Shown: positions 1-10,419, counted from the first letter of the stretch. The stretch is 64,000 bases of DNA from Rana temporaria (GCF_905171775.1 NC_053494.1:162720101-162784100); one strand, 5' to 3'. Notes: generated by a model not told the origin, from the letters alone. Program-made: numbers and translations.

Positions 1-1
1 G

Positions 2-503
2 CCAGGCAGTCTGCTGAGGGACAATGCCAAGCAGACCCGCAGTCTGGGTGACATCAAAAAAACTATGGCCAAGATGGAGCACAGCCTGGATGTAATGAGG
101 GAGTCACTCAGTGATGTGGCCACCAATTCATTGGGTGTCATCACCTGTTTGTGGTCCCTGCATACCGCCACAACAGGCGTGGGCCAGGAGGTGACTGCCC
201 TCACCCGGGCTGTGCAGGACAACACCCGGGCTGTGCAGGAGAACACACGGGCTGGCCAGGCCAATACGGCTGCCATCACTGACTGCCTGACCAGGATAGC
301 AGTGGCCTTGGAGGGCAGGCCAGCCGGAGGTCAGACACCAGGGGAGGCTCCTCCCTCCCCTGCTCCCCCCCCAATGAAGATACTCCCTCCCCTGCTCACC
401 CCCCCCCCGTGAAGATCCTCCAGGTGCCCGTGGCCGTGCCCGTGGCCGTGCCCGTGCCCCTGCCCGTGGGCAGCCTAGACGGAGCACTCGCCGCCGGACT
501 TAA
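2..503 (+). CDS. C-terminal part of the Harbinger accessory (probably Myb/SANT-like) protein, frameshifted
   Basis: The reading frame is already open at base 2 and runs to a tga at 410-412, so the N-terminus, where a DNA-binding domain would lie, is outside the window. The visible part has a helical, Gln/Asn/Thr-rich segment with repeated units (QDNTRAVQENTRA), consistent with a coiled coil, then a Pro-rich segment. The frame breaks in a C homopolymer (about 398-408). In the +1 frame the sequence continues as an Arg/Gly/Ala-rich basic tail ending at a taa at 501-503. Such a tail makes sense as protein and suggests a one-base length change in the C run (mutation or assembly error). Position opposite the transposase fits the DNA-binding partner that escorts PIF/Harbinger transposases to the nucleus and TIRs. 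The Myb-like identity is inferred from context, because the domain itself is not visible. Confidence 0.5.
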
Positions 504-850
504 ATACCAGGGGTACTTTTTTTTTTTTGCTTTAAAAATTTTGGTTATTATACTGTACTTATGATTTGGTTTATGTGTGTGAATGATGTGTGAATGTGGG
601 GGGGTGGCATTCCTGACAAAATAAGGGTGTCACTCTCAGTTTTGGTGGAGAAGGGATCCCCAGGACCAGGGAGAAGTCATCCTAGGTTCCTGAATGGTGT
701 ATGAATGCACAGTGACATAATTGGAGCCGTGGCGGGGCGTTACTGCTCCCAAGTACCAAAGGGGGGGGGGGGGGTACTTGGATCTAATCCAATTCGATGT
801 GCATGTGATGTGTTTGTGCTAGGGACCACAGTGGTGTGCATTCATGCATT
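504..850. other. 3' untranslated and intergenic part of element A
   Basis: Contains a T run (about 520-530), a G run (about 760-775) and AT-rich sequence between the convergent genes. I see no further gene. Confidence 0.4.
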
Positions 851-1092
851 CTCATTGTGACATAAATCATGTGCGTTTCCAGAGACAACAACATTCTCAA
901 TGTGTCATTAAACATGTGCGTTTACTGTGCAAAGCAACATTCTCATTGTCACATAATTCATGTGCGTTTGCAGTGAAAACAAATAATAACATTGTCACAT
1001 AATTCATGTGCGTTTGCAGTGAAAACAAATAATAACATTGTCACATAATTCATGTGCGTTTGCAGTGAAAACAAATAATATCATTGTGACAT
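850..1092. repeat. Tandem repeat, 46-bp unit, about five copies
   Basis: The phrase acataattcatgtgcg recurs at 951, 997 and 1043, giving an exact 46-bp period. More diverged units extend leftward to about 850 (cataaatcatgtgcg, cattaaacatgtgcg). The array sits exactly between the 3' ends of the two convergent genes of element A. Confidence 0.85.
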
Positions 1093-1105
1093 GATTTCTG
1101 GCCAT

Positions 1106-2314
1106 TTACTGAGAAAAGATGCCTTCTGCGAGGCGTCTCCTGGCTACTGTGCCCTCAGTAGACCGGGTAGAGTGGGCTAGGGGGGGATTGCCTGGGTGGG
1201 GGGTCAGGTCAGCACGTAAGTTAATCTCCAGTCCCCTTCTCATTGCAAAGTTATGAAGAATGCAACAAGCCCCTATTATTTGGCACACAAAGTCTGGGGA
1301 ATACAGCAGTGTACCCCCAGTCTTGTCCAGGCATCTGAAGCGGGACTTCAGCAGGCCAAATGTACGCTCCACTACTGCCCGGGTACGTATATGAGCCTCG
1401 TTGTAGCGTTGCTCTCCTGGGGTTTGGGGGTTCCTGAATGGGGTCATCATGTGAGGGCCCAGGGCATATCCAGAGTCACCTGGAAGGGAAAAGACAGGAG
1501 GATATTAGTCATGCATGTGCCCCATGTGATGTCTGCATCATGGGGGGGACAGTCATACCTGACACACATGTCACTCACCAACCAGCCAGCTGTCTCCATA
1601 CACGTTCTGCTCCAATTCACGTGCTATGTTGGTCTGCCTAAAGATGTAGCTGTCATGGCACGAACCTGGAAATTTGGCACACACATGCCAGATGAGGCCA
1701 TGGGCATCCACGATTACCTGGACATTGATGGAATGCCAGTTTTTGCGATTCCTGAACAGGTGCTCTGTATCATGGGGGGGCTGTAGTGCCACATGGGTAC
1801 AGTCAATGGCCCCGATGGTCCGTGGGAATCGTGCAATCTGATAGAAATCAGCCATGCTCTTCATTCGCTGGTCCTCCTGGGTGGGCTTTTCAAATTGACT
1901 GCCCATGCGTCTCAGTATTGCAGGGACAACCTGGTGCACACACCTGCTCATCGAGGACTGTACCATCCCAGCCAGACCTCCACATGTTCTCTGAAAAGAC
2001 CCAGTGGCCAGAAAATGCAGGGTGGCCATAACTTTAATGTGAGCTGGCAGGGCATGGGATCGTTGGGCTGGGGTGTTCAGATCATCCTGCAGGATCCTGG
2101 TTAAGTCCAGGATGGCTTCCTGGTTAAATCTGAAGTTGCCAATGACCTCAGACGCAGTCATGCCAAAGAGATCTTGGCGTGGGCGGTATATCCTCTCCTG
2201 TGCCCTCCTCCTCCTCCTCTGTGCCCTCCTCCTTCTCTGCGCCTGTAAAGTTGCGAGTGCCGTTATAATCATTGATGGCCCAGGCATTTTGGCAGTCACA
2301 ATGAAGTCAAGCAA
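1106..2314 (-). CDS. HARBI1-type PIF/Harbinger transposase, two exons, structurally intact
   Basis: Exons are 2314-1579 and 1479-1106. The 99-bp intron (1480-1578) has a good donor (G|GTGAGT) and an acceptor after a pyrimidine tract (cccttccag|G). Splicing joins the frames exactly and recreates the family motif LVGDSGYALGP. The product is 369 aa, a usual length for the family. It has an Arg-rich N-terminus (about residues 26-42), an HTH-like helical region (about 50-130), then a DDE_4 nuclease core. Catalytic candidates are D171 (IGAIDCTHV), D221 (GSCHDSYIF) and E283 (VVERTFGLL). The HNF motif of the C-terminal helix (ILHNFAMRRG) is present. No stop or frameshift is visible. The start at 2314 is the first ATG; an internal ATG ten codons in is an alternative. 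The enzyme would cut at the TIRs and integrate at TWA sites together with the accessory protein encoded on +. Confidence 0.85.
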
Positions 2315-2428
2315 AGAAGTGTTGGCAGCTCTTCCTAAATGGTGTTGCTTCAGCAGACCTTTACAGGGCTGGTGTAAAATTAGGGCTGCTTTTATAAAGT
2401 CTAATTTTGCTCCAGAAAACTAACAGGT

Positions 2429-2478
2429 GCGCACAGGGCGTTATCTACGGCGCACAGGGCGTAATCTACGGCGCACAC
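2429..2478. repeat. 21-bp direct repeat near the right end of element A
   Basis: gcgcacagggcgttatctac is followed directly by a copy with one change (taatctac) and the start of a third copy. Subterminal repeats of this kind can be binding sites for transposon proteins; that role is inference. Confidence 0.6.
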
Positions 2479-2804
2479 ACTTAATTTTAAGGATCGCCCT
2501 ATCTCCCTCATTTGCATCTTTGCCTATCAAATAAAGCGGCGTGACTAGCGTAATTTGCGTCAGAGGATGCGCCAGAGTAATTATTTTAAGTAGGACGGAA
2601 AAACCGGATTTTTCGTTTTGAGGATCGGGCGCAAAGATACGCGCGGAGTAAAATTAGAAATCTCGAGTTAAGTCGGCGCATCTGCTTTGTGGATTTGCCC
2701 CTTAGTTCCTGTTTAGTAGCTGTCCGTGTCGTAGTCTACGTCTTTGTCCGTGTAAAAAAAAAAAAAAAGTTTTAGGTGTAGTAGTTTTATTCTAGTTTAG
2801 TAGC

Positions 2805-2853
2805 TGTCTACGTCTTTGTCTGCGTCTTTGTCTGCGTCTTTGTCTGCGTGCCT
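2805..2853. repeat. 12-bp tandem repeat (gtctttgtctgc)
   Basis: Three to four head-to-tail copies of gtctttgtctgc, in a T-rich tract that also contains related ctacgtctttgtc units from about 2737. Confidence 0.7.
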
Positions 2854-2933
2854 GTCTTGCTAAAAAAACAAAAAACACTCCTTTCTCACATTCCCCCCCC
2901 CAATAATGTTTACCCCCCCCACATCAGCAAGCT

Positions 2934-2996
2934 GTCCAGGCATGCTGGGAGTTGTAGTTTTGCAACAGCTGGAGACACACTGTTTGGGAAATACTA
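2934..2996. repeat. Short dispersed repeat of the 'catgctgggagttgtag' type
   Basis: Contains ggcatgctgggagttgtag and tgcaacagctggag, a phrase I recognise as widespread in vertebrate repeats. The reverse strand reads ctacaactcccagcatgcc, close to the ZNF143/THAP11 SBS-type motif. Confidence 0.5.
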
Positions 2997-3189
2997 ATAT
3001 CTGATCTTATATCCTAACTTTTAAACTGGTCTAAAATGCAGTTAAAGATAATGAAATAACAGTGGTGAAATTACTTACACTAATCAGCAGTTTTTCCTCA
3101 CTGGATGAAAAGTTACTCCCCACCATCTTCGCTTCGCTGGGCAGCACAAAATAGCGATCCGAAAACCGACTGGCAAAGATCCAGGAAAT

Positions 3190-3395
3190 GATCTCCGATC
3201 TCGCGTGTTCTTAGCGCGCATGCGCGGACGAGAATTTCGCAATCAATTTCGCATTCGCATTAGCGAAATTTCTCAAAAAAAATTTTTGGATAAAATATCA
3301 CGAATATTCGATTTTAACGAATATTTCACGAATATTCGTCTATATATTTGTGATATATATCGCAAAATCGAATATGGCGTATTCCGCTCAACACT
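3190..3395. repeat. Fragment of a self-complementary 'ttcg/cgaa' repeat
   Basis: Dense in short palindromes (cgaatattcg, gaatattcg, tcgaatatg), similar in texture to the larger elements at 37370-38700 and 62686-63465. Confidence 0.4.
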
Positions 3396-4492
3396 AGTAA
3401 ACACACAGATCTACGTCCTGTCAGGGGAAAGGAGAACTGATCGTATGTTCCTTGTATATAAGAACAACGATCGGTCTCCTCCTCTCATCAGTTTCATCCC
3501 CCCACAGTTAGAATCACTCCCTAGGACATACAATTAACCCTTGATCACCCCCTAGTGTTAACCCCTTCCCTATCAGTCACATTCATACAGTAATCAATGC
3601 ATTTTTATAGCACTGATCGCTGTGTGAATGGTCCCAAAATAGTGTCAAAAGTGTCCGATAAGTCCGCCGCAATGTCAAAGTCATGATATAATTTTCAGAT
3701 CGCCACCATTAGTAGTAAAAAAATATATAATAAAATGACATAAATCTATCCCCTATTTTGTAGACACTATGGGCCAGATCCACAAAAACGGGCGTATATT
3801 TAGGCGGGCGTAGCGTAACTCAGAATGTCTCGTAGGGTATCCACAAAGCACTTGCTCCCATATGTGCGCCGGCGTAACGTAAATCGGCCAGGGTAAGCCC
3901 GCGTAATTCAAAGTAGGCTTGGAGTGGGCGTGTTGTATGGTAATCTGGTATGACCCCACGTAATTGCCGCTTTTTACGAACGCCCTATTCGAACGATTTA
4001 CGCAAACGATGGAAAATTCGACGCTGTCCCGACGTCCATACCTAACATTGCGTACACCTCATAGAGGCAGGGGTAACGTTACGCCGAAAAAAGCCTTACG
4101 TAAACTAAGTAAAAAAATGCGCTGGGCGGACGTACGTTTGAGAATCGGCGTATCTAGCTAATTTGCATACTCTACGCGGAAATGCGTAAAAATGCACCTA
4201 AGATCCGACGGCAGACTAAGACGTACGTCAGTCGGATCTAGCCCACATTCAGTCGTATCTTGTTTTGTGGATACAAAACAAAGATACGACGGCGCATCGT
4301 AGAACTTATGCGGCGTATCAATAGATACGCCGACGTAAGTTCTTTGCGCAAACCAATCAATATACGCTTTTTGCAATTTTATTTTTTACCAAAAATATGT
4401 AGAAGAATACATATCGGCCTAAACTGAGGACATTTTTTATTGTTTTTTTAAAACCATTGGGATATTTATTATAGCAAAAATTTAAAAATATT
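3396..4492 (+). repeat. Dispersed repeat family Q (TTAA-type), interrupted by a MITE
   Basis: Shares a long ordered series of phrases with the full copy at 27210-28186: gttagaatcactccct, ccctagtgttaacccct, tttttatagcactgatcgct, caaaagtgtccgataagt, gcgcaaaccaatcaatatac, atatgtagaagaatac and cggcctaaactgagga. The host is split between gacactat (3770) and gcgcaaacc (4346) by the MITE at 3771-4345, and is cut off at 4492 by a second MITE. Confidence 0.75.
3771..4345. mobile_element. Harbinger A-type MITE nested in repeat Q
   Basis: Begins gggccagatccacaaaaacg and is dense in tacgcc/ggcgta phrases. It aligns in inverted order with the MITE at 58245-58985: its right end (gcggcgtatcaatagatacgccg) matches that element's left end, and both contain gatccga, aaacaaagatac and cgctaggt-type blocks. 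About 12 bp of the right terminus appear to be missing (ttctttg runs straight into host gcgcaaacc). Confidence 0.75.
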
Positions 4493-4795
4493 GGGCCAGA
4501 TTCAGAAAGACTTACGACGGGAGTATCTGTAGATACGCCGTCGTAAGTCCGAATCCCCGCCATCGCAACTTTAAGCGTATGCTCAAACTGAGATACGCTT
4601 AAATGTTGCTAAGATATGACCGGCGTAAGTCTCCTACGCCGTCGTATCTTAACTGCATATTTACGCTGGCCGCTAGGGGCGTGTACGCTGATTTACGCCT
4701 AGAATATGTAAATCAGCTAGATACGCCGATTCACGAACGTACGCCTGGCCGTCGCAGTAAAGATACGCCGTTTACGTAAGGGGTTTTCAGGGACA
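4493..4795. mobile_element. Truncated Harbinger A-type MITE
   Basis: Starts gggccagattcagaaagac, then a hairpin arm (tacgacgggagtatctg / agatacgccgtcgta) and the family phrase tttacgctggccgctagggg. It fades after tttacgtaaggggttttc with no right TIR. Confidence 0.65.
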
Positions 4796-4963
4796 TAGTA
4801 AGAAAGCAGTGAATGTGACTTTTATAAAATATTCACTGGTGCTGTATCAACCACTGCCATTTATCATACACACCCACATACACACATGGAAGAATCACTC
4901 GCATTGACTAGTGAATGTCAAATTCTTTTGCTTTATAAATAGACCCCTTTAAGTTATAAAATA

Positions 4964-5386
4964 TTAAAGAGGAGCTCCAGGCCCCCCCCCCCCCCAAAAA
5001 AAATTAAGTCAGCAGCTACAAATACTGTAGTTGTTGACTTTTAATGTTAGGGCACTTACCTGTCCAGGCATTCAGCAGTGTCCTCACCTGAGCCGATTCT
5101 TTAATCAGCTATCGCGTGCTGGCACCGCCATCCTGACTAAGGGAAACCGGCAGTGAAGCCTTTGCGGCTTCACACCCAACTTCCTACTGTGCATCCGTGA
5201 AGCACGCTGTGCTTTGTGAATAGGGCGAAGTCTTCTGGGACATGTGAAGTGTCCCAGAAAGGCTGCGTGCAAAGGAGGGGGGTACCTGTAAAAATCAAGT
5301 ACCTGCTCCCCCCAAATGTGGCAGTGGAGGGGGGGAGAGGAGGCAGACAAACAGAGCTTCACCTTTTAGGTAGCGCTTCGCTTTAA
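4964..5386. mobile_element. Family R element (TTAA-delimited, non-autonomous)
   Basis: Bounded by TTAA at 4964-4967 and 5383-5386, with the family start ttaaagaggagctcca. It contains the block agtcagcagctaca, followed by cacttacctgtccagg. The same blocks occur in the copies at 12812-13284 (inverted) and 21897-22283. Confidence 0.6.
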
Positions 5387-6609
5387 ATTAAAGTCTAGTT
5401 TACATGCTAATTTTGTTAGCTTTGATTTGACTGTGGAAGAATTAGAACCTTTGTCATGTTTTTAATCCTTCCCCATGTGGAATAATCATATAATATTTGT
5501 TATTGTGACTATTGTGGTGACCTTTGTTTCCAGTAGAGGGCGTTTTGTGAAAGCCATAGTTTTAAAGTTGTCACCCAAAAAGGAGCTAAGAGGAAATCTT
5601 CCAATGGGGATACTTGTATCAGTTTCAGATGTATAAGGAGGGGATTCCCTTTTATTAGAGAGATTTCCTTTGACTTCTTGTTCTGTCTCTGTGACATGTC
5701 TTGGGTATTTCAGAGGGAACCCATCACTATTATCTCAGGCCAAAATCCACCCTTACCACTTGTAATCCTAGGAACAAACTTAGACCATATGTGAATGATG
5801 TCTAATGGTCACAGAAGCCTTATATTACAAAATCACAGTAAACAACAAACAATAAAAATTAGGTTGATGGTCTTCGAAGGCACCAGAAAGCTAAACATTC
5901 AACTAGAACATTGTATCTGCTGTTCAAAATCTGTTACTTGCTAGCCACCCAGCTGAACTACACTACTTTGGGGGTGATACCAGAAATCTGCTGCAGAGTA
6001 CCCATTTACACAATAATCCTGGGTCACAACAACTAGATGACACTGAATTAGGACTCCATACCTCAGATAGGTCCTTACCCACTTTTAAACAAATGATCGC
6101 TTTTAAAGACCCACAAAACCACCACAGTACCTCAAGCATAAAACCTTATGCTTGTGTGCACTGCTAAATTTCCAAGGCTCTTGTATCACATCCTTAAATT
6201 CCTAAGGACCACATATCAGTTCCAACAAATTTAAAGTGAACTCCCCTAAGATACAACTATATATGGCACATTACAATACCACCATTAAACACAATAAAAT
6301 GTCCCCACCTGCTGATAAATCTTAATGCAATCCTTATTCAATGGTTCAACTGAGCGAGCCACATGCCAGAAGCTCCGGGGCAACAATGTAAGACAATAAT
6401 AGTTATTGGGAAAGAAGAAAACATCCAAACCACATCAAATGTAATATCCCTAATACGCTCCTGCATAGATCAGGCACCCAAATCATTGCTGCCTACATGT
6501 AAGACCAAGATATTTGTTGGTCTGTCAAGCCAATCATAGCAATGAATCTAAGCAATCACCCAGCTCCACAGTATTCGATTTACCCCGATTCTCTCTTGAG
6601 AAGATGCAA
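5387..6609. other. No gene recognised
   Basis: AT-rich sequence without a convincing ORF or a repeat family I recognise. Possibly unique genomic DNA. Confidence 0.4.
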
Positions 6610-7055
6610 TTAAAGTGGTTGTAAACCCACTATTTTGACTTTTACCTACAGGTAAGCCTATAACAAGGCTTACCTGTTGGTAAGGAGAATATCTCCTAAA
6701 CCTGCACGGTTTAGGAGATATTCCCCTCGCAATGCGGGCGGCGCATACGCAGGGGGAAATCCACGGCGAAAGGACCGGCGTCCGCCGGACACTGCCGATT
6801 TTAAATCTCCCGCGCGCACGCGCGGGAGTGACGTCGTCGCCGCTCCAGCCAATCACAGCGCTGGAGCGGCGATACCCGGAAGACACGCCGGAGCAAGATG
6901 ACATCCTGCTTGGCGTGGACCAGGTAAGTGGTGGTCACCTCGTTCCGAGGTAAGTATTTCATAATCGGCTAGTATGCGGTGCATACTAGCCGATTATGCC
7001 TTTTGCCTTGCAGGTTTTAAAAAAAAAAAGTTTATGCGGTTTACAACCGCTTTAA
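6610..7055. mobile_element. Family P element (TTAA-delimited MITE with hairpins)
   Basis: TTAA at 6610-6613 and 7052-7055. The TIRs are agtggttgtaaaccca and, reversed from the right end, agcggttgtaaacc. Three internal stem-loops are visible: aggtaagcct/aggcttacct (6648-6677), a 16-bp stem gaatatctcctaaacc/ggtttaggagatattc (6687-6723) and an 18-bp stem at 6960-6998. GC-rich open frames inside it are accidental. Confidence 0.75.
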
Positions 7056-7089
7056 GGGTGGATATGCTCAACATGTATGAATACAAAAG

Positions 7090-7605
7090 TGATCCATATA
7101 CTTTATAAACAAACTTATTGTAGAGTTATTCACTTTCAGGTCATTACAGGGGTGAGAAGACAAGGGAGCACTCTTTACATCTGAAGGAAAAAAGATTTAA
7201 CCTTCTCATATGGAAAATCTTCTTCACAGTAAGAGTTGTACACATGTGGAATAGATTCCCAAAAGACAAGATTCTGCCAGCTCAATAGATTGTTTAAAAA
7301 AAAAAAGATCTGGACGCATTCCTTATGCATAAATACACAACATATTACTGGATATACATTTTTATAGCCAATAACGCCAGGGGTTGATCCAGGGAATATC
7401 GCATTACCTTCTGGGAGATCAAAGAGAATCCCCCCCCCAATGGAGCCGATTTAACTGTGCTTTATTGAGGGGGGGTTGTGTTCCTCTGGATCAACTTAGG
7501 GTTTAGGATAGTGTATACGGAGGTTTTCTATTTGTGTGTTTTTCTTTTTAATTAGTTGTACTAGATGAGCTAGTGTCTTTTTTCAACCTGACTAACTGGG
7601 GGAGA
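7090..7605 (+). mobile_element. LINE 3' end (CR1/L2-like), plus strand
   Basis: The stretch from gtcattacaggggtg reads as the degenerate C-terminus of a non-LTR reverse-transcriptase ORF, followed by the 3' tail phrases cctctggatcaact, gtactagatgagctagtgtc and ttttttcaacctgactaac. I recognise these as the standard 3' end of an abundant frog LINE. Several stops are present, so it is a dead 5'-truncated copy. Confidence 0.65.
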
Positions 7606-7665
7606 TTTACTAAAACTGGAGCACTGGTGCAGCGGTACATGGTAAATCATCTTCTAACTTCAAGT
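7600..7665. repeat. Half copy of the 'gatttactaaaactgg' palindromic MITE
   Basis: agatttactaaaactggag, ctggtgcagc and cttctaacttc match the arms of the element at 53904-54850. Only one arm is present. Confidence 0.55.
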
Positions 7666-8094
7666 GGTTGTAAAGGTTAGTTTTTAGTTTTTTTTTAATA
7701 ACAAACATGTCATACTTACCTCCTCTGTGCAAGGGTTTTGCACAGAGTGTCCCTGATCCTCCTCTTCTGGGGTCCCCCTGCGGTGCTCCTGGCCCCTCCT
7801 CTTCTCCAGTGCCCCGACGGAGAAGCGCTTTCCCTGGGGGAACTCGTGCAGGCGCACTTACAAGTCCTGCTGCTGCATCCATTGAAACAGACAGCAGGAC
7901 TTGGTCCTGCCCCTCGGCTTCCACGTCATTGGATTTGATTGACGGCAGCGGGCGCCAATGGCTCCTGCTGCTATCAATCTATGCAATGAGGACCCAAGAC
8001 AGTGGCTAGAGCTGCTGTGCTCGTTCCCGTTGATGGAAAGATTGGGTTCAGGTAAGTAAAAGGGGGGCTCTGTGGTTGTGCTGCACTACAGAAG
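7663..8094. repeat. Family P-like repeat, incomplete
   Basis: Begins aagtggttgtaaagg and shares acaaacatgtcatacttacct and the cacagag/tgcaaaac blocks with the reversed half of the copy at 14371-14772. A clear right terminus is not visible. Confidence 0.5.
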
Positions 8095-9155
8095 GTTACA
8101 TAGTTACAGGTGAGGTTGAGAAAAGACACAAGTCCATCAAGTCCAACCTATGTGTGTGATTATATGTCAGTATTACATTGTATATCCCTGTATGTTGTGG
8201 TCGTTCAGGTGCTTATCTAAGGCCCCATACACACGGGAGGATTTATCCGCGGATACGGTCCAGCGGACCGTTTCCGCGGATAAATCCTCTCGAGGATTTC
8301 AGCAGATTTTAATGCGATGGAGTGTACTCACCATCGCATTGAAATTCGCGCCGAAATCCTCTGGCGATGACGTGTCGCGCCGTCGCCGCGATTATGACGC
8401 GGCGACGTGCGCGACGCTGTCATATAAGGAATTCCACGCATGCGTCGAATCATTACGACGCATGCGGGGGATCCCTTCGGACGGATGGATCCGGTGAGTC
8501 TATACAGACCAGCGGATCCATCCGTTGGGATGGATTCCAGCAGATGGATTTGCTTGGCATGTCAGCAAATATTCGATCTGCTGGAATCCATCCCAGGGGA
8601 TAAATATCCGCGGAAACAGATCCGCTGGAGTGTACACACCATAGGATCTATCCGCTGAAACCCATTTGATGGGATTTTTCAGCGGATGGATTCTATCGTG
8701 TGTACGGGGCCTAATAGTTTTTTGAAACTATCGATGCTCCCAGCTGATACAACCGCCTGTGGAAGGGAATTTAATATCCTTGCCACTCTTACAGTAAAGA
8801 ACCCTCTACTTAGTTTAAGGTTAAACCTCTTTTCCTCTAATTTTAATGAGTGGCCACGTGTCTTGTTAAACTCCCTTCCGCAAAAAAGTTGTATCCCTAT
8901 TGTGGGGTCACCAGTACAGCATTTGTAAATTTAAATCATCTCCCCTCTGAAGTGTCTCTTCTCCAGAGAGAAGAAGTTCAGTGCTTGCAACCTTTCCTCA
9001 TAACTAATATCCTCCAGACCCTTTATTGGCATTGTCACCCTTCTTTGTACTCGCTCCATTTCCAGTACATCCTTCCTGAGGACTGGTGCCCAGAACTGGA
9101 CAGCATACCTTAGGTGCGGCAAGACCAGAGTATGAATGTATAGAATATAATGCAT
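8095..9155 (-). pseudogene. LINE (CR1/L2-like) reverse-transcriptase C-terminus and 3' UTR, interrupted by a MITE
   Basis: On the minus strand 9155-8931 encodes the conserved C-terminal block of CR1/L2-type ORF2, with phrases LVLPHLRYAVQFWAP, MERVQRRVT and LSYEERL-like ISYEERLQAL. Plus-strand 8095-8220 is the reverse of the LINE 3' tail (gttacatagttacagg, agacacaagtccatcaag). The two parts are separated by the MITE at 8221-8711. Without it the tail runs continuously (gcttatctaa / tagttttttgaaactatc). This end of the protein follows the polymerase domain. The copy is 5' truncated and inactive. Confidence 0.8.
8221..8711. mobile_element. Harbinger B-type MITE with TAA duplication, inside a LINE
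   Basis: Termini ggccccatacacacggga and, at the right, gtgtgtacggggcc are inverted repeats. They are flanked by taa at 8218-8220 and 8712-8714. The interior is rich in atccgc/gcggat self-complementary words. Confidence 0.85.
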
Positions 9156-10419
9156 TAAGGTGAAGGTTTTTCACCTTTCAGACTTGAAAATTGCTGTTCA
9201 CAGACACGGAAAAGCCTTTGAAGGCCTGTTAGACCACAAATAATTTAGTCAAATTTGGAGAATCGAGTAGCTTAAAAAGAAAAGCCGACCCAGACTATTT
9301 CCAGTACCATAAAGATATGGGAACCGCTTATTTAAAATAACACTCAGAAAAGTAGAGCAATTATGTCATCTTGTCCTCCACCAACAGGCAAACACCAACC
9401 AGGTCAATATACTCTTTATTTATTAAAGGTACTTATAAAGCACCAACAAAACTCGCAGCACTTTACATATTTACATTCACATCAATCCCTACCCTCAAGG
9501 AGTTTACAATTTAAGGCCCTTATCTCACATGCTCAGATACACATACTAGGTGCCAACTTTTAAAACTTGTCCCACTGAAACTGAACAACGACCACAGCTT
9601 TGGAACAACCAGAAATATAGACCACATTGATAAGAGCATTCAAACCCAAACATGCTAATACCTAATGGTGCAAAAGCTATATCACAAGAGTCAATGAGGC
9701 AGATGTTGTCAATGGCTGAAACATTGCCCTTATTATAACAGTGAAAGCAAGCCCATTTATTAGCAAAGAACAAGCCATAAAATTTGACAAGGCAATGGGG
9801 AAAAATTCCAGCAAAACCAAATTGTTTTAAGATTCTAGCTTCCTCCAATTCCAAAGGCCAGGTAAAAATAAAACAACAATTATATATTACATCTAAATGT
9901 CCCAGCACTGCTCTAACTTCTCACTAATAGTGACCTTTCGGCATTGTATCCACAAGATGCTGAAAAGTATCTAAAGCCAATGATAGAACAGCTATTACAT
10001 TTTCTTATTCTATGTAATGTCATCTGAAAAAAGCTGCAATATTCGGAAACAAATATATGAACACTGGAAAGCTGACAAACTCTTCATTTATTTTTTCTGA
10101 TGACTTCTATTGAGAGAAATGAAATGTGTCCCCCTTGTGGCCATTAGATCTACCAGGCGGCTACAATAGTGAATCATCAGCTTAAGGCCATAGACTCATA
10201 TGTGGTTGCCAGATGTCCCTGAATATTAGATATGTCCCTGGAAATTCTGATCAAAGGCTTACAATTGAGTTTTTCTTTATATTTCATATTTTGTTATTAC
10301 CAAGATCTTTTATTGTATAGGCTATTTAAAACAAACATGGGTTATAATTTTCACTGGGCACACGAAGAGACACTTGAAGAAGAGGTTAACATTGTATCCT
10401 TAAAGGTTTAAAAAGTCCT
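9156..10419. other. No gene; contains a dispersed-repeat fragment at about 9415-9540
   Basis: The segment tatttattaaaggtacttataaagc ... caaggagtttacaatttaaggcccttatctcacat resembles one half of a widespread fish/frog repeat whose other half is seen at 15985-16099. The rest is AT-rich without recognised content. Confidence 0.4.

Larger units (their letters stand above)
1..2701. mobile_element. PIF/Harbinger DNA transposon A, left part outside the window
   Basis: The element carries two convergent genes: the end of an accessory ORF on + (2-503) and a HARBI1-type transposase on - (1106-2314). The right terminus at about 2685-2701 reads ctttgtggatttgcccc. Its reverse complement, ggggcaaatccacaaag, resembles the ends of the ggccagatccac MITEs in this window. 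It is followed by tta (2702-2704), matching the TWA target-site preference of PIF/Harbinger. The left TIR lies outside the window, so the duplication cannot be confirmed. A two-gene design (Myb/MADF-like protein plus DDE nuclease) is known for this superfamily. Assignment to the superfamily is firm; the exact subfamily is not determined. Confidence 0.85.

Noticed and set aside
128..487. 119-codon frame on - overlapping accessory gene A
   Set aside because: Antisense shadow of the Pro/Arg-rich coding region; composition only.
1253..2423. Several + frames across 1253-2423
   Set aside because: They are antisense to the transposase exons, whose protein motifs are clear.
6548..6953. GC-rich overlapping frames on both strands
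   Set aside because: Lie inside the non-coding family P element with hairpins; frames conflict and have no motifs.
6900..7020. Splice-like caggtaagt and ttgcaggtttt sites
   Set aside because: Part of the family P element; no exon with coding character on either side.
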